Position numbers and translations under genes: made by a program
The notes under the pieces: generated by a model
The model's input: the letters and a program-made list of their open reading frames with translations, nothing else
Databases searched by the model: none
What the model was told of the DNA's origin: nothing
Part shown: positions 53,826 through 62,192 of the stretch, one piece after another
Layout of the letters: each line of letters starts with the position of its first letter
Numbering within the stretch: position 1 is the first letter of the stretch
Origin: VRUE01 sp963796705
GTDB taxonomy: Bacteria; Actinomycetota; Thermoleophilia; Solirubrobacterales; 70-9
DNA: 64,000 bases
NCBI GenBank assembly: GCA_963796705.1
Contig: CAWCMK010000004.1
Coordinates: forward strand, 372,001 to 436,000
Direction: 5' to 3'

Positions 53826-54885
53826 TTTTCTCGTCAAGCGCGACGAGCTGCGCGAGTGCCGGATCGCTGACTCCACAGCTCCCGAGATCGGACCCGGTGA
53901 GGCGTTGCTGCGGGTCGAGGGCTTTGGCCTGACGGCAAATAACGTCACCTACGCGGTGATGGGCGAGGCGATGTCCTACTGGGACTTCTTCCCCGCCGAG
54001 GGAGGCTGGGGTCGGGTTCCGATGTGGGGCTTTGCCGAGGTCGAGCGCAGCGCAGTCGACGGAGTCAGGCCCGGGGAGCGGCTCTACGGATACCTGCCCC
54101 CCTCATCCCACGTCCTCGTTAGGCCGGTGAGCGTTGATGGCCAGGGCTTCGTCGACGGCTCCCCCCACCGGGCCGCCCTGCCCTCCGCCTATCACCGCTA
54201 TCTGGCGAGCGGCGGCGACCCCTTTTACAGCCCCGACACCGAGGCGGTCCAGATGCTGCTGCGCCCGCTGTTCTTCACCTCATTTCTGATCGACGACCAG
54301 CTGCACGACGCGGGGCTCTCCGGGCGGGGCCCGGTCGTGATCTCGAGCGCCTCGAGCAAGACCGCGATCGCGGCCGCGTTCCTGCTTTCCCGGAGACAGG
54401 GCGTCGAGCTCGTCGGGCTCACCTCGCCGGGCAACCGAGAGTTCGTCGAGGGTCTCGGGATCTATGACCACGCCCTCGCCTATGAGGAGATCGCTTCCCT
54501 TGAAATCGGGCCAGCGACCTATGTCGACATCGCCGGTGACGGCGGGGTGCGCCGTGCGGTCCACTCGCACTTCGGCGAGGAGCTGATCCACAGCATGGCC
54601 GTCGGCATCACCCACTGGGAGGAGCTTGGCGCCGGTGAGGGCGGGTTGCCGGGGCCGGCCCCCGCCTTCTTCTTCGCCCCCGACCGGGTGGCCAAGCGCT
54701 CCGAGGAGTGGGGTCGGGAGGGCCTCGAGCAGCGTGTCGCCGAAGCCTGGCGACCGTTCTGCGCGTGGACCGCTGGTTGGCTGGAGACGATCCCAACGGA
54801 TGGCTTCAAGGGTCTGAGGAGCGCCTACCTCGAGGTCCTCGAAGGAGCGGTCGATCCAAAGAGGGCGCACGTCATCTCGCTCTGA
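53818..54885 (+). CDS. DUF2855 family protein
   Basis: A 355-residue protein of the DUF2855 type. Recognisable stretches are LTANNVTYAVMGEAMSYWDF, PMWGFAEV, GERLYGYLPPSSH, PLFFTSFLIDDQL and VVISSASSKTAIAAAFLLSR. The layout is like a quinone-oxidoreductase relative with a nucleotide loop replaced by SSASSKTA. No function is established. It sits between DUF1275 and an aldo/keto reductase in an overlapping operon (TGATG junction). Confidence 0.83.
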   Translation: MADFLVKRDELRECRIADSTAPEIGPGEALLRVEGFGLTANNVTYAVMGEAMSYWDFFPAEGGWGRVPMWGFAEVERSAVDGVRPGERLYGYLPPSSHVLVRPVSVDGQGFVDGSPHRAALPSAYHRYLASGGDPFYSPDTEAVQMLLRPLFFTSFLIDDQLHDAGLSGRGPVVISSASSKTAIAAAFLLSRRQGVELVGLTSPGNREFVEGLGIYDHALAYEEIASLEIGPATYVDIAGDGGVRRAVHSHFGEELIHSMAVGITHWEELGAGEGGLPGPAPAFFFAPDRVAKRSEEWGREGLEQRVAEAWRPFCAWTAGWLETIPTDGFKGLRSAYLEVLEGAVDPKRAHVISL

Positions 54886-55847
54886 TGCCTTCTCCAGCGA
54901 CCGATCTGCCGACCCGCCGTCTGGGCGACTCAGCGCTCGAGGTGTCCGTGATCGGACTCGGCTGCAACAACTTCGGCGGGCGCCTTGGCCTCGAGCGCAC
55001 GGCTGCCGTCCTGGAGGCGGCGCTGGATGCCGGCGTGACGCTCTTTGACACCGCCGACATCTATGGCGGCGCCGGCGGCAGCGAGCGGTTGATGGGTGAG
55101 GTGCTGAAGGGACGCCGCGAGCGCTGCCTGCTGGCAACGAAGTTCGGGATGCAGATGACCGGCGCCGATCGGGTTCCGGACGCCCCGCGGGGCTCGCGTG
55201 AGTACATCCGCTGGGCGCTCGAGGGCTCGCTGGGCCGGCTGGGAACCGACCACATCGACCTCTACCAATATCACCGGCCCGACGACGTGACACCGCTCGA
55301 GGAGACCCTTGCCGCGCTTGACGAGCTGGTCGTCGAGGGGGTCATCGGAGCGATCGGCTGCTCCAACTTCAGCGCCACCCAGCTCGAGGAGGCGCAGCGG
55401 ATATCGAGCGAGCGGGGACTGGCCCGCTTCGTCACTCTGCAGAACGAGTACAGCCTCCTGCAGCGCGAGATCGAGGCCGATGTCACACCGGCCTGCGAGC
55501 GGCTCGGGGTCTCGATTCTGCCCTACTTCCCACTCGCCAGTGGCCTGCTCACCGGCAAGTACCGCCGCAGCGAGCCGCCCCCCGAGGGGTCGCGACTGGC
55601 CGGGCGCGAGCAGGTGGGACGCGAAGAGCAGTTCGACGTCGTCGAGGCGCTCGAAGCGTTCGCCGAGGCGCGTGGCGTCGACGTGCTGACCGTCGCGATC
55701 GCCGGCCTCGCCGCGCAGCCGGCGGTCGGCTCGGTGATCGCGGGTGCCACGAGCCCCGCGCAGCTGGCGGCCAACGTGGCCGCGATCGAGTGGACGCCAA
55801 ACGAGGAGGATCTGGCCGAGATCGATCGCCTCGCCCCGAGGCGTTAG
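54885..55847 (+). CDS. Aldo/keto reductase
   Basis: A 320-residue NADPH-dependent reductase of the AKR superfamily. It has GLGCNNFGG, TLFDTADIYGGAGGSERLMG with the catalytic Asp/Tyr, LATKFGM with the Lys, and DLYQYHRPDDVTPLEETLAA with His. Further parts are CSNFSATQLEEA, LQNEYSLLQREIE and the cofactor segment AIAGLAAQPAVGSVIAGAT. ATG 54885 overlaps the upstream stop as TGATG. It ends four bases into the convergent monooxygenase gene. Confidence 0.92.
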   Translation: MPSPATDLPTRRLGDSALEVSVIGLGCNNFGGRLGLERTAAVLEAALDAGVTLFDTADIYGGAGGSERLMGEVLKGRRERCLLATKFGMQMTGADRVPDAPRGSREYIRWALEGSLGRLGTDHIDLYQYHRPDDVTPLEETLAALDELVVEGVIGAIGCSNFSATQLEEAQRISSERGLARFVTLQNEYSLLQREIEADVTPACERLGVSILPYFPLASGLLTGKYRRSEPPPEGSRLAGREQVGREEQFDVVEALEAFAEARGVDVLTVAIAGLAAQPAVGSVIAGATSPAQLAANVAAIEWTPNEEDLAEIDRLAPRR

Positions 55848-57373
55848 GCCGGCGCCGGCTCTCGCCGCAGAGCGGCGAACCGGTAATCGTCGAGGTCAAA
55901 GTGCGCGCTGCGCCAGGCAGCCTCGAAGGTCGTCGCCGGCCGGAACGGCGCGTCACCGTGGTCGTCGAAGTAGTAGCTGTTGGCTCTCGCGCAGGAGCCG
56001 GAAAAGAACACCTGGCGCTCGCGGCGGCCGAGCATCGCCTGCCAGTAGCGACGGTTCGCCTCGGGACTGATCTCGATCGCGGTCGCGCCGCTGCGGCGGG
56101 CGCGCGCCAGGCAGCGGACAATGTGGCGCGCCTGGTTCTCGATCAGGGCGAAGTAGCTGCCTCCGTTGAACCCGTAGGGGCCGAGGATCATGAATAGGTT
56201 TGGAAAGCCGGGCATGCTGACGCCCTCGTAGGCCTGAAAGCGGTTCTTATCCCACCACTGCGCCAGTTCGGCTCCCTGGCGGCCGCGGACCGGGAAGGGC
56301 GGCATGTTGCCCTTGTCGAACACCTGGAAGCCGGTGGCGAGAATCAGGATCTCGAGCTCGTGTTCGGCGCCGCCAGCAACCCGCACGCCGGCCGGCGTGA
56401 TCGCCTCGATCGGCGTCGTCTCCAGGAAGACGTTCGGCCGGTTGAAGGTCGGCAGGTACTCATTGGAGAAGCTGGGCCGCTTGCAGCCGAGTCCGTAGTG
56501 CGGCGTCAGCTTGTCGCGCACCACCGGGTCCCTGACCTGTCGCCGAAGGGATTTGAGAGCCTGGCGTTCGACGGCCGTCGCCAGCCGCAGCGTGCCGTGA
56601 TAGTGGGCGGCGATCGGGAACTGGACCTCGACATATGCCTGGCTCAGCGCGCGGGCCAGACGCCGGGCCACCGGGACCCGCTCCAGGACCCCCCTCGCAC
56701 GCGGGCTGAGCTCGCGGTCGGGCTTCGGCAGGCACCAGATCGGCGTCCGCTGGAAGACCGTCAGCTGCTCGACCCGGGGCCCGATCGAAGGGATGATCTG
56801 GACCGCCGAGGCGCCGGTGCCGATGATCGCGACTCGCCTGCCGGAGAGAACCTCGCGATGATCCCAGCGGGCCGAGTGCATCACCTTTCCGGCGAAGCCC
56901 TCAAGGCCGGGTATCGCGGGCGGCTTCGGCTGGCTAAAGATGCCGGTGGCGCCGACCAGATAACGGGCGCTTAGACACTCGCCGCCCTCGATCTCAAGGT
57001 GCCACAGGTGATACTCCTCGTCAAACAGGGCGCCGCGAACGGCGGTGTTCAGGCGTGTTCGCGAGCGCAGGTCATAGCGATCCATGCAGTGCTCGGCGTA
57101 GGCCTTCAGCTCGCTGCCCGCCGCGTAGACCCGCGACCAGTCCGAGCGCTGCTCGAAGGAGAACTGGTAGCTGAAGGACGGGATGTCAACGCCGACCCCC
57201 GGATAGGTGTTCCAGTGCCAGGCGCCACCGACCCCGTCGCCGGCCTCGAGCATCTGCCAATCGCGAATCCCGGCCTTGTCGAGCGCGATCGCCGTCCCGA
57301 TCCCCGAAAACCCTCCCCCGACCACCGCCACCTCGGTGTCGGGCTCTATGTCACTGTCACGGCCTGCGGCCAC
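55844..57373 (-). CDS. Flavin-containing monooxygenase (class B, BVMO-like)
   Basis: A 509-residue FAD/NADPH monooxygenase. The FAD motif is VAVVGGGFSGIGTAIAL, then GVGGAWHWNTYPGVGVDIPS. The fingerprint region FAGKVMHSARWDH matches the FxGxxxHxxxW signature, and the second Rossmann motif is VAIIGTGASAVQIIPSIGP. These features suggest a Baeyer-Villiger or N-hydroxylating enzyme; the substrate is unknown. GTG 57373 starts it, and it converges with the aldo/keto reductase gene. Confidence 0.87.
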   Translation of the reverse strand: MAAGRDSDIEPDTEVAVVGGGFSGIGTAIALDKAGIRDWQMLEAGDGVGGAWHWNTYPGVGVDIPSFSYQFSFEQRSDWSRVYAAGSELKAYAEHCMDRYDLRSRTRLNTAVRGALFDEEYHLWHLEIEGGECLSARYLVGATGIFSQPKPPAIPGLEGFAGKVMHSARWDHREVLSGRRVAIIGTGASAVQIIPSIGPRVEQLTVFQRTPIWCLPKPDRELSPRARGVLERVPVARRLARALSQAYVEVQFPIAAHYHGTLRLATAVERQALKSLRRQVRDPVVRDKLTPHYGLGCKRPSFSNEYLPTFNRPNVFLETTPIEAITPAGVRVAGGAEHELEILILATGFQVFDKGNMPPFPVRGRQGAELAQWWDKNRFQAYEGVSMPGFPNLFMILGPYGFNGGSYFALIENQARHIVRCLARARRSGATAIEISPEANRRYWQAMLGRRERQVFFSGSCARANSYYFDDHGDAPFRPATTFEAAWRSAHFDLDDYRFAALRREPAPA

Positions 57374-57425
57374 CTCCGCTCAGGATAGACCCGCTCGACG
57401 GCGCCCGGCACGATACGGTTCGACA

Positions 57426-57749
57426 ATGGATCCGGACCGAGCGCGGGAACTGCTGACCCGCGAGCGCGAGCAGCTAGAGCGTGAACTGGCGGCATTAAGG
57501 GGTGACGGCGCGGAGGAGAGCGACGAACGAATCGAGCCCGGCGAACAGGACTCCGAGGCCCTTTACCAGGACGAGTTCGACGCCGGCCGTATCGAGGACC
57601 TGAAGACCCGCCTGGCGGCGGTGGAGCGAGCCGAGGAGCGGCTCAAGGCGGGGACCTACGGACTCTCGGTCAGGAGCGGTGAGCCGATCCCCGACGAGCG
57701 CCTTGAGGCCTACCCGACGGCGGAGCTAACGGTCGACGAGTCTCCCTGA
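57426..57749 (+). CDS. DksA/TraR-like protein without zinc-finger cysteines
   Basis: A 107-residue protein. The acidic coiled coil (about 1-75) has ELLTREREQLERELAALR and an acidic ARxLDR-like surface. The C-terminal part reads EERLKAGTYGLSVRSGEPIP and DERLEAYPTAELTVDE, exactly the DksA/TraR zinc-finger context but with Ser, Arg and Glu at the positions of the cysteines. There is no cysteine in the protein. Such proteins may bind the RNA polymerase secondary channel; function is not established. Confidence 0.8.
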   Translation: MDPDRARELLTREREQLERELAALRGDGAEESDERIEPGEQDSEALYQDEFDAGRIEDLKTRLAAVERAEERLKAGTYGLSVRSGEPIPDERLEAYPTAELTVDESP

Positions 57750-57756
57750 GAGGCCA

Positions 57757-58008
57757 TCAGTCCTTCTCTGCGACGCCGCGGCGCCGCTCCGCGCGGCGGT
57801 GGCGGAGCAGGACAGGCGCCGCGTAACCGATCAGGGCGCCGATCGCCACGGCGATCAGCAGGGTGACGATCAGCGGCGCGTTGAAGGTCGCGAAGAGGAC
57901 GTCGACCCTGACCTCCTGGGAGTTCTGCAGAGCGACGATCAGCACGAGTGCGACCAGAACGCCGACCGTCCAGGCACGCCAGTTGACCTGCTTACCTTGG
58001 TCGCCCAC
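57757..58008 (-). CDS. LapA (DUF1049)-like small membrane protein
   Basis: An 83-residue protein from GTG 58008 with two helices (VGVLVALVLIVALQNSQEV and LIVTLLIAVAIGALIGYAAP). The family marker is the ALQNSQEVRVDVLFATFNAP stretch between them, and a basic tail (RHRRAERRRG) follows. LapA domain proteins help lipopolysaccharide assembly in proteobacteria; the role here is unknown. Confidence 0.75.
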   Translation of the reverse strand: MGDQGKQVNWRAWTVGVLVALVLIVALQNSQEVRVDVLFATFNAPLIVTLLIAVAIGALIGYAAPVLLRHRRAERRRGVAEKD

Positions 58009-58022
58009 GGGTGACCGTCAAT

Positions 58023-58673
58023 TTAGCGCTCTGGCGGCGGCGTGATCAGGGCGACCGGCAGCCCCAGGCCCGCCGCACGGCGCAGGGTCGCAATGCGTCG
58101 GCCCGGTTGCACGGCGTCGTGGACGTCCCCGATGCGCTCCGCTCCCAGGAGACCGACCGCGACCTCAAGCCGGGGCGCCACGAAGGCGAGTCCCCAGAAG
58201 AAGGCCGGCTGCCCGCCGCCGCCCCGGCGCTCAGTTGTCTCCTCGGGCTCCTGGACCACCTCGAGGATCGGGCTCCCCAGGCGGTAGAACGCCTGCCGTG
58301 GGGCGCCGGCTGGCGTCGGCTCATCGCGCACCCGACGCAGCTCGAGACCCGCGGCCCCAAACGCCGCCACGGTACGGTCGAGGTTCGGGCTGATCACCAC
58401 CACGTGGTCAAGCGCCGTCACCCCATTGGGATGCTCGGCCGCGATTGCCGGGGGCGGCCGCTGGGAGCGCCTGGTTGGCAGCCCGTCCAGCTCGGTTCGC
58501 GAGAGGTTCCGCAACGACCAACCGACCAATCCCCTCCCCACTCGCCTGCCGAGGAGCCGAATTCGCACGTCGCCGACCACGCACGCCTCGCCCTCGACGG
58601 CAAAGCCGCAATCCCGCCAGGCCCGCGGGGAGTCGGCGACGCTCAGCTCGTCAAGCGTCGGGGTTGGGGCCAT
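58023..58673 (-). CDS. VOC (glyoxalase/bleomycin resistance) family protein
   Basis: A 216-residue protein. A VOC unit spans about 85-216 (GVTALDHVVVISPNLDRTVA, then PILEVVQEPEE and FWGLAFVAPRLEVAVGLLG). The first 80 residues look like a weak second VOC unit. No metal ligands can be assigned with confidence beyond His and Glu in these segments. It is followed by the LapA-like gene and lies 43 bp after the acylphosphatase-phosphoesterase gene in the same direction. Confidence 0.7.
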   Translation of the reverse strand: MAPTPTLDELSVADSPRAWRDCGFAVEGEACVVGDVRIRLLGRRVGRGLVGWSLRNLSRTELDGLPTRRSQRPPPAIAAEHPNGVTALDHVVVISPNLDRTVAAFGAAGLELRRVRDEPTPAGAPRQAFYRLGSPILEVVQEPEETTERRGGGGQPAFFWGLAFVAPRLEVAVGLLGAERIGDVHDAVQPGRRIATLRRAAGLGLPVALITPPPER

Positions 58674-58716
58674 GGCGGATCATCGCGCGCGATCGGTACC
58701 TCACGGGCGAAGGAGC

Positions 58717-59451
58717 TCAAGCTTTAGCCTCGGCCAAAACACGGCCGCTGATCACCGATCGGGGCGCTTCGGAGACGATGTCTGAGCCGGGCCGCGCCTG
58801 CGCGTCGCGCCGCTTGATCAGCAGCCACTGCGATCCCTCGCCCCGGCCCGTGCGCTGCAGGGCAAAGCCGCCGCGCAGCTTCTCCCCATGCAGGACGAAG
58901 ACCGCGTGGCCCCGCTCGAGGGCCTCGGGCCAGGGCACCCGCCCCCCCTGCTCATAGACACCCCGGTCCCAGACGATCAGGCGGCCCTCGCCGAGCTCAC
59001 CCTCGATGTCGTTGTGTGCCGTGGAGTGGTCCTCGACCCGGATCGCCAATCGCTTGACCGCCGGGTCCAGAGAAGGGCCCTTCGGCACAGCCCAGGAGCG
59101 CATCGCCCCCTCGACCTCGAGCCGCAGATCAAAGTGGTGGGCACTCGCCTGGTGCTCCTGGACGACGAAAACGCCGGCGCTGACCCCGCGCATCGCGAAC
59201 TGCTCGTGCCCCTCGACCTCGACCGACTCGCTCTGAACGCTCGTGACGCGCGCGCCCGACGGACCCTGCGCGAGGAATGCGAGCAGCTCCTCGACCGAGC
59301 CCTGCGATCCCTCAGCGTGGACGCGGACGCTGCCATCGTCCTCGTTTCGAACCCAGCCCCCAACACCCAGCTGCCGCGCCCGGCCCAGCGTCGCCTCACG
59401 GTAGCCGACACCCTGCACACTGCCGCGGATGAGGGCGCGTATCGCGATCAC
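58717..59451 (-). CDS. Fusion of acylphosphatase and LigD-type 3'-phosphoesterase domain
   Basis: A 244-residue protein with two clear domains. Residues 1-88 are acylphosphatase: GSVQGVGYREATLGRARQLG with catalytic Arg18, and WVRNEDDGSVRV with Asn36. Residues 95-244 read as the 3'-phosphoesterase domain of LigD: VVQEHQASAHHFDLRLEVEG, RSWAVPKGPSLDPAVKRLAI, RVEDHS, then LIVWDRG. His100, Asp108, Arg110 and His142 keep the metal and phosphate sites. The Tyr after HxxxY is replaced by His146 and the YGAG loop is missing. GTG 59451 overlaps the upstream stop as GTGA. Whether the domains act together is unknown. Confidence 0.85.
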   Translation of the reverse strand: MIAIRALIRGSVQGVGYREATLGRARQLGVGGWVRNEDDGSVRVHAEGSQGSVEELLAFLAQGPSGARVTSVQSESVEVEGHEQFAMRGVSAGVFVVQEHQASAHHFDLRLEVEGAMRSWAVPKGPSLDPAVKRLAIRVEDHSTAHNDIEGELGEGRLIVWDRGVYEQGGRVPWPEALERGHAVFVLHGEKLRGGFALQRTGRGEGSQWLLIKRRDAQARPGSDIVSEAPRSVISGRVLAEAKA

Positions 59452-60941
59452 GGTCGCAGGCTAGCTTGCCGCGCCATCGCCCGAGTCCGCACCAGATAGT
59501 CGCCGGCGTGAGTCCTCAGCTCAACCCGAAACCCATCCGCCTGCAGCGCTTCGATCGCCCGCTGCCGATCGGCGATCACGGCGCCGATCTGCAGGCGCCG
59601 CACGTAGCGCATCGGCCGGCGGGCGTGCCCGTCGACGACCAGGTAGGTGTCACGCAACTCCGCTTCGGAGAAGTGTTCGAGCCAGCCATCGAGCTCGACC
59701 GGCGCCCGAGGCGAGCGCCAGAGCATGTATGAGCCGACGCCCGCGTAGGCCGCGATGTGGCCCCGCGGCGGAGGATGGCGGAGCGCGAAGCCGATCAGGC
59801 GGGCGTTCAGCAGGGGCTCGTTGCGCGCCGGTCCGACCGTGAGTGCCCAGGTTGCGAGGATGCCGCCGGCGGCGAGGAGGACGAGGCCGATCAGCGACCG
59901 CGGAACCCTGATCGATCGATCGGGGGCGAGCACGGCAATCGCCAGGGCGAGCACCGGCCCGATAAAGACGATGTTGCGCAGCGAAACCAGGGCAAGGGCC
60001 AGGAAGGCGACGATCACGAGCGCCGGGACGAGGCGGCGCTCACGCCGGCTCCCCAGAAGAAGCCAACCGGCGAAGGCCGCCGCAAGGGCCAGGTAGGCGG
60101 TCGCAAGCGGCGACTGAAAGGCCGGTCGCCACTCCGAGCTCGCCAGCGCGATCGCCGGGTTGCCGAAGCTGACCAGATATGCGAGGAGGCCGGTCCCGAG
60201 TGGGGTCGCGACGAGCACCGTGGCGCCCGCAAGGATTCCCGTCACGAACAGCAGAGCGATGTGCCTAGAACCGAGCGCCCCGCCGAGCCCCAACCAGCGC
60301 TCGAGCAGCAGGCCGAGGGCCACCACACCGATCAGCGCCAGGCCGGCGAGGAAGCCGCCGTGCAGGTTCGCCCACACGGCGAAGACGAGGAGGGTCCCCG
60401 GGATCGACCAGAGCAAGCGCCGCCAGGAGGGAGGCTGCGGACCGCGGCGCAGCCAGGCAAGCGCGACGATCGTCACCAGCAGCGAGAAGCACAGGACGCT
60501 GAAGCCCGCGGCCCGGGGATGGATCACCATCCAGAGCCCCGGGCAATAAAGGAAGGCGAGCGCGATCATCATCGCGAGGCCCTTGCGCCGACAGAGCCAG
60601 AGCAGCAACCCCAGGGGAAGCGCCAGCAGGCCCGCATAGAGGACCGTCAGCCCGGTCACGCCGATCCAACGCACGAGCTGGTAGAGGAGCAGCTCGTTTA
60701 GCCACTGCTGGTTGAGCCACGGTTCGCCGTGGGCGATGGTCTGGAACGGGTCGGCGCTGACCAGGCCGTGCGCGGCGATGAACCGGCCGCTGGCTAGCTG
60801 CAGGTAGAGATCGCCGTCCCTGGTGCCGTCGAGGCAGAGCATCAGGCCGGCCACCGCCAGCATCAGGGCGCCGATCAGAAGCTGGGTCCGGGTGACCTTG
60901 GGCAGGGAGCTGGAACCGGGCACGGCGCCGACTACTACCAC
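59448..60941 (-). CDS. Polytopic membrane protein, possible glycosyltransferase-like
   Basis: A 497-residue protein with about eleven helices and a soluble C-terminal tail of about 115 residues. After the first helix, LDGTRDGDLYLQLASGRFIA and DPFQTIAHGEPWLNQQWLNE form an acidic extracytoplasmic loop, as in GT-C-like proteins. A tail with LDGWLEHFSEAELRDTYLVV is unusual. No family is recognised with certainty. It overlaps the acylphosphatase-phosphoesterase gene by four bases and diverges from the LolA-like gene. Confidence 0.6.
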   Translation of the reverse strand: MVVVGAVPGSSSLPKVTRTQLLIGALMLAVAGLMLCLDGTRDGDLYLQLASGRFIAAHGLVSADPFQTIAHGEPWLNQQWLNELLLYQLVRWIGVTGLTVLYAGLLALPLGLLLWLCRRKGLAMMIALAFLYCPGLWMVIHPRAAGFSVLCFSLLVTIVALAWLRRGPQPPSWRRLLWSIPGTLLVFAVWANLHGGFLAGLALIGVVALGLLLERWLGLGGALGSRHIALLFVTGILAGATVLVATPLGTGLLAYLVSFGNPAIALASSEWRPAFQSPLATAYLALAAAFAGWLLLGSRRERRLVPALVIVAFLALALVSLRNIVFIGPVLALAIAVLAPDRSIRVPRSLIGLVLLAAGGILATWALTVGPARNEPLLNARLIGFALRHPPPRGHIAAYAGVGSYMLWRSPRAPVELDGWLEHFSEAELRDTYLVVDGHARRPMRYVRRLQIGAVIADRQRAIEALQADGFRVELRTHAGDYLVRTRAMARQASLRP

Positions 60942-60994
60942 GCCCGTCTAATCACAGGTTTAGAGGAGTCCCCTACCCTGTCTGGAGAACCGAA

Positions 60995-62188
60995 TTGACG
61001 TTTCTGCGACGCATCTCGACCCGACAGCTGATTGCGCTCGGCGTCGCCTGCGTGGCGATCGCCGTGGGAATGACGGCGATTGCGATCGCCGCGACCGGCG
61101 GCGGGCCGACGCCTCCACCCAAACCGCTCGATGAAGCCGTGCACGACGCCCTCGCCGCGCCGTCGGTTGAAGGGATCAGCGCCCGGGTCCAGTTCACAAA
61201 CGATCTGGTCGGCGAATCGGTGCTCGAAGGGGCAGACCCGCTCCTCAGCGGGGCTTCGGGACGGCTCTGGGCATCCTCGGACGGGCGCCTGCGGCTGGAG
61301 TTGCAGACCGATGTCTCCAAGGGCGGCGCCGGGGATTTCGAGGCGCTCGTCGACCACAACCAGGTGACCGTCTATGACCCTGGGACCGAAACGGCCTACC
61401 GGGGAGAGCTGCCACAGCGCCAGAGCCAGGCGCCCGAGAAGAGCAGCGGCGGGGAACCCCCCTCACTGGCAGAAGTCAGAGGTGGCATCGAAGAAGCGAT
61501 GGAACACGTGAACCTGAGCGGCGCGATCCCCTCCGACGTGGCCGGCGAGGCGACCTACACGGTTCATGTCTCCCCCAAGGCCAACGGCGGCCTCGTGGGG
61601 GGAGCTGAGCTCGCCTGGGATGCGGCCAACGGCGTGCCGCTGCGGGTCGCCGTCTACGCCACGGGCGAAGCCTCAGCGGTGCTCGAACTGAAGGTCACCG
61701 AAGTCTCCTTTGGCCCTGTTCCGGACTCCGTCTTTGAAATCTCGCCGCCCCCTGGGGCAAAGACCGTCGAACTGAGCCCCGAACAGGGCGAAGCGGAAAC
61801 CGGCGGCGCGTCAGCGCCGGTGAGCGGGCTGGAAGCCGTCCAGGCGCAGACGACCTTCAGGCTGAGCGCCCCGTCGACGCTCGCCGGGATGAACCGTGAC
61901 CAGGTCCGACTGGTATCCAGCGGCCCGCAGGCCGGCGCCCTGATCACATACGGAAAGGGCCTCGGCGGCCTCGCGGTGCTTGAGCTCCCGGCCAAGGCGG
62001 CTTCGGAAGGGAGCGGCGAAACCGGCGGCCTGAAGTTGCCGAGCGTGCAGATCGATGGCGCCGCCGAAGCGCAGCAGCTTGAAACCGCGCTCGGGACCGT
62101 GATCCGCTTCCGGCGCGATGGCGTCGAGTACCTGATCGGCGGCTCGGTGACAGCCGCCGTCGCCCAGAAAGCAGCGCAGGGCCTCTAG
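60995..62188 (+). CDS. Membrane-anchored LolA/RseB-like protein
   Basis: A 397-residue protein from TTG 60995 with GGAG nine bases upstream. Cytoplasmic basic start, one helix (LIALGVACVAIAVGMTAIAI), and a long extracytoplasmic beta-rich domain. Segments such as ISARVQFTNDLVGE, SSDGRLRLELQTDVSKG and ELAWDAANGVPLRVAVY fit a lipoprotein-carrier or sigma-factor-regulator fold. GAA outnumbers GAG codons by eye, unlike neighbours. It precedes an ABC pair with five bases between, so it may serve the transporter. Confidence 0.6.
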   Translation: MTFLRRISTRQLIALGVACVAIAVGMTAIAIAATGGGPTPPPKPLDEAVHDALAAPSVEGISARVQFTNDLVGESVLEGADPLLSGASGRLWASSDGRLRLELQTDVSKGGAGDFEALVDHNQVTVYDPGTETAYRGELPQRQSQAPEKSSGGEPPSLAEVRGGIEEAMEHVNLSGAIPSDVAGEATYTVHVSPKANGGLVGGAELAWDAANGVPLRVAVYATGEASAVLELKVTEVSFGPVPDSVFEISPPPGAKTVELSPEQGEAETGGASAPVSGLEAVQAQTTFRLSAPSTLAGMNRDQVRLVSSGPQAGALITYGKGLGGLAVLELPAKAASEGSGETGGLKLPSVQIDGAAEAQQLETALGTVIRFRRDGVEYLIGGSVTAAVAQKAAQGL

Positions 62189-62192
62189 CCCG

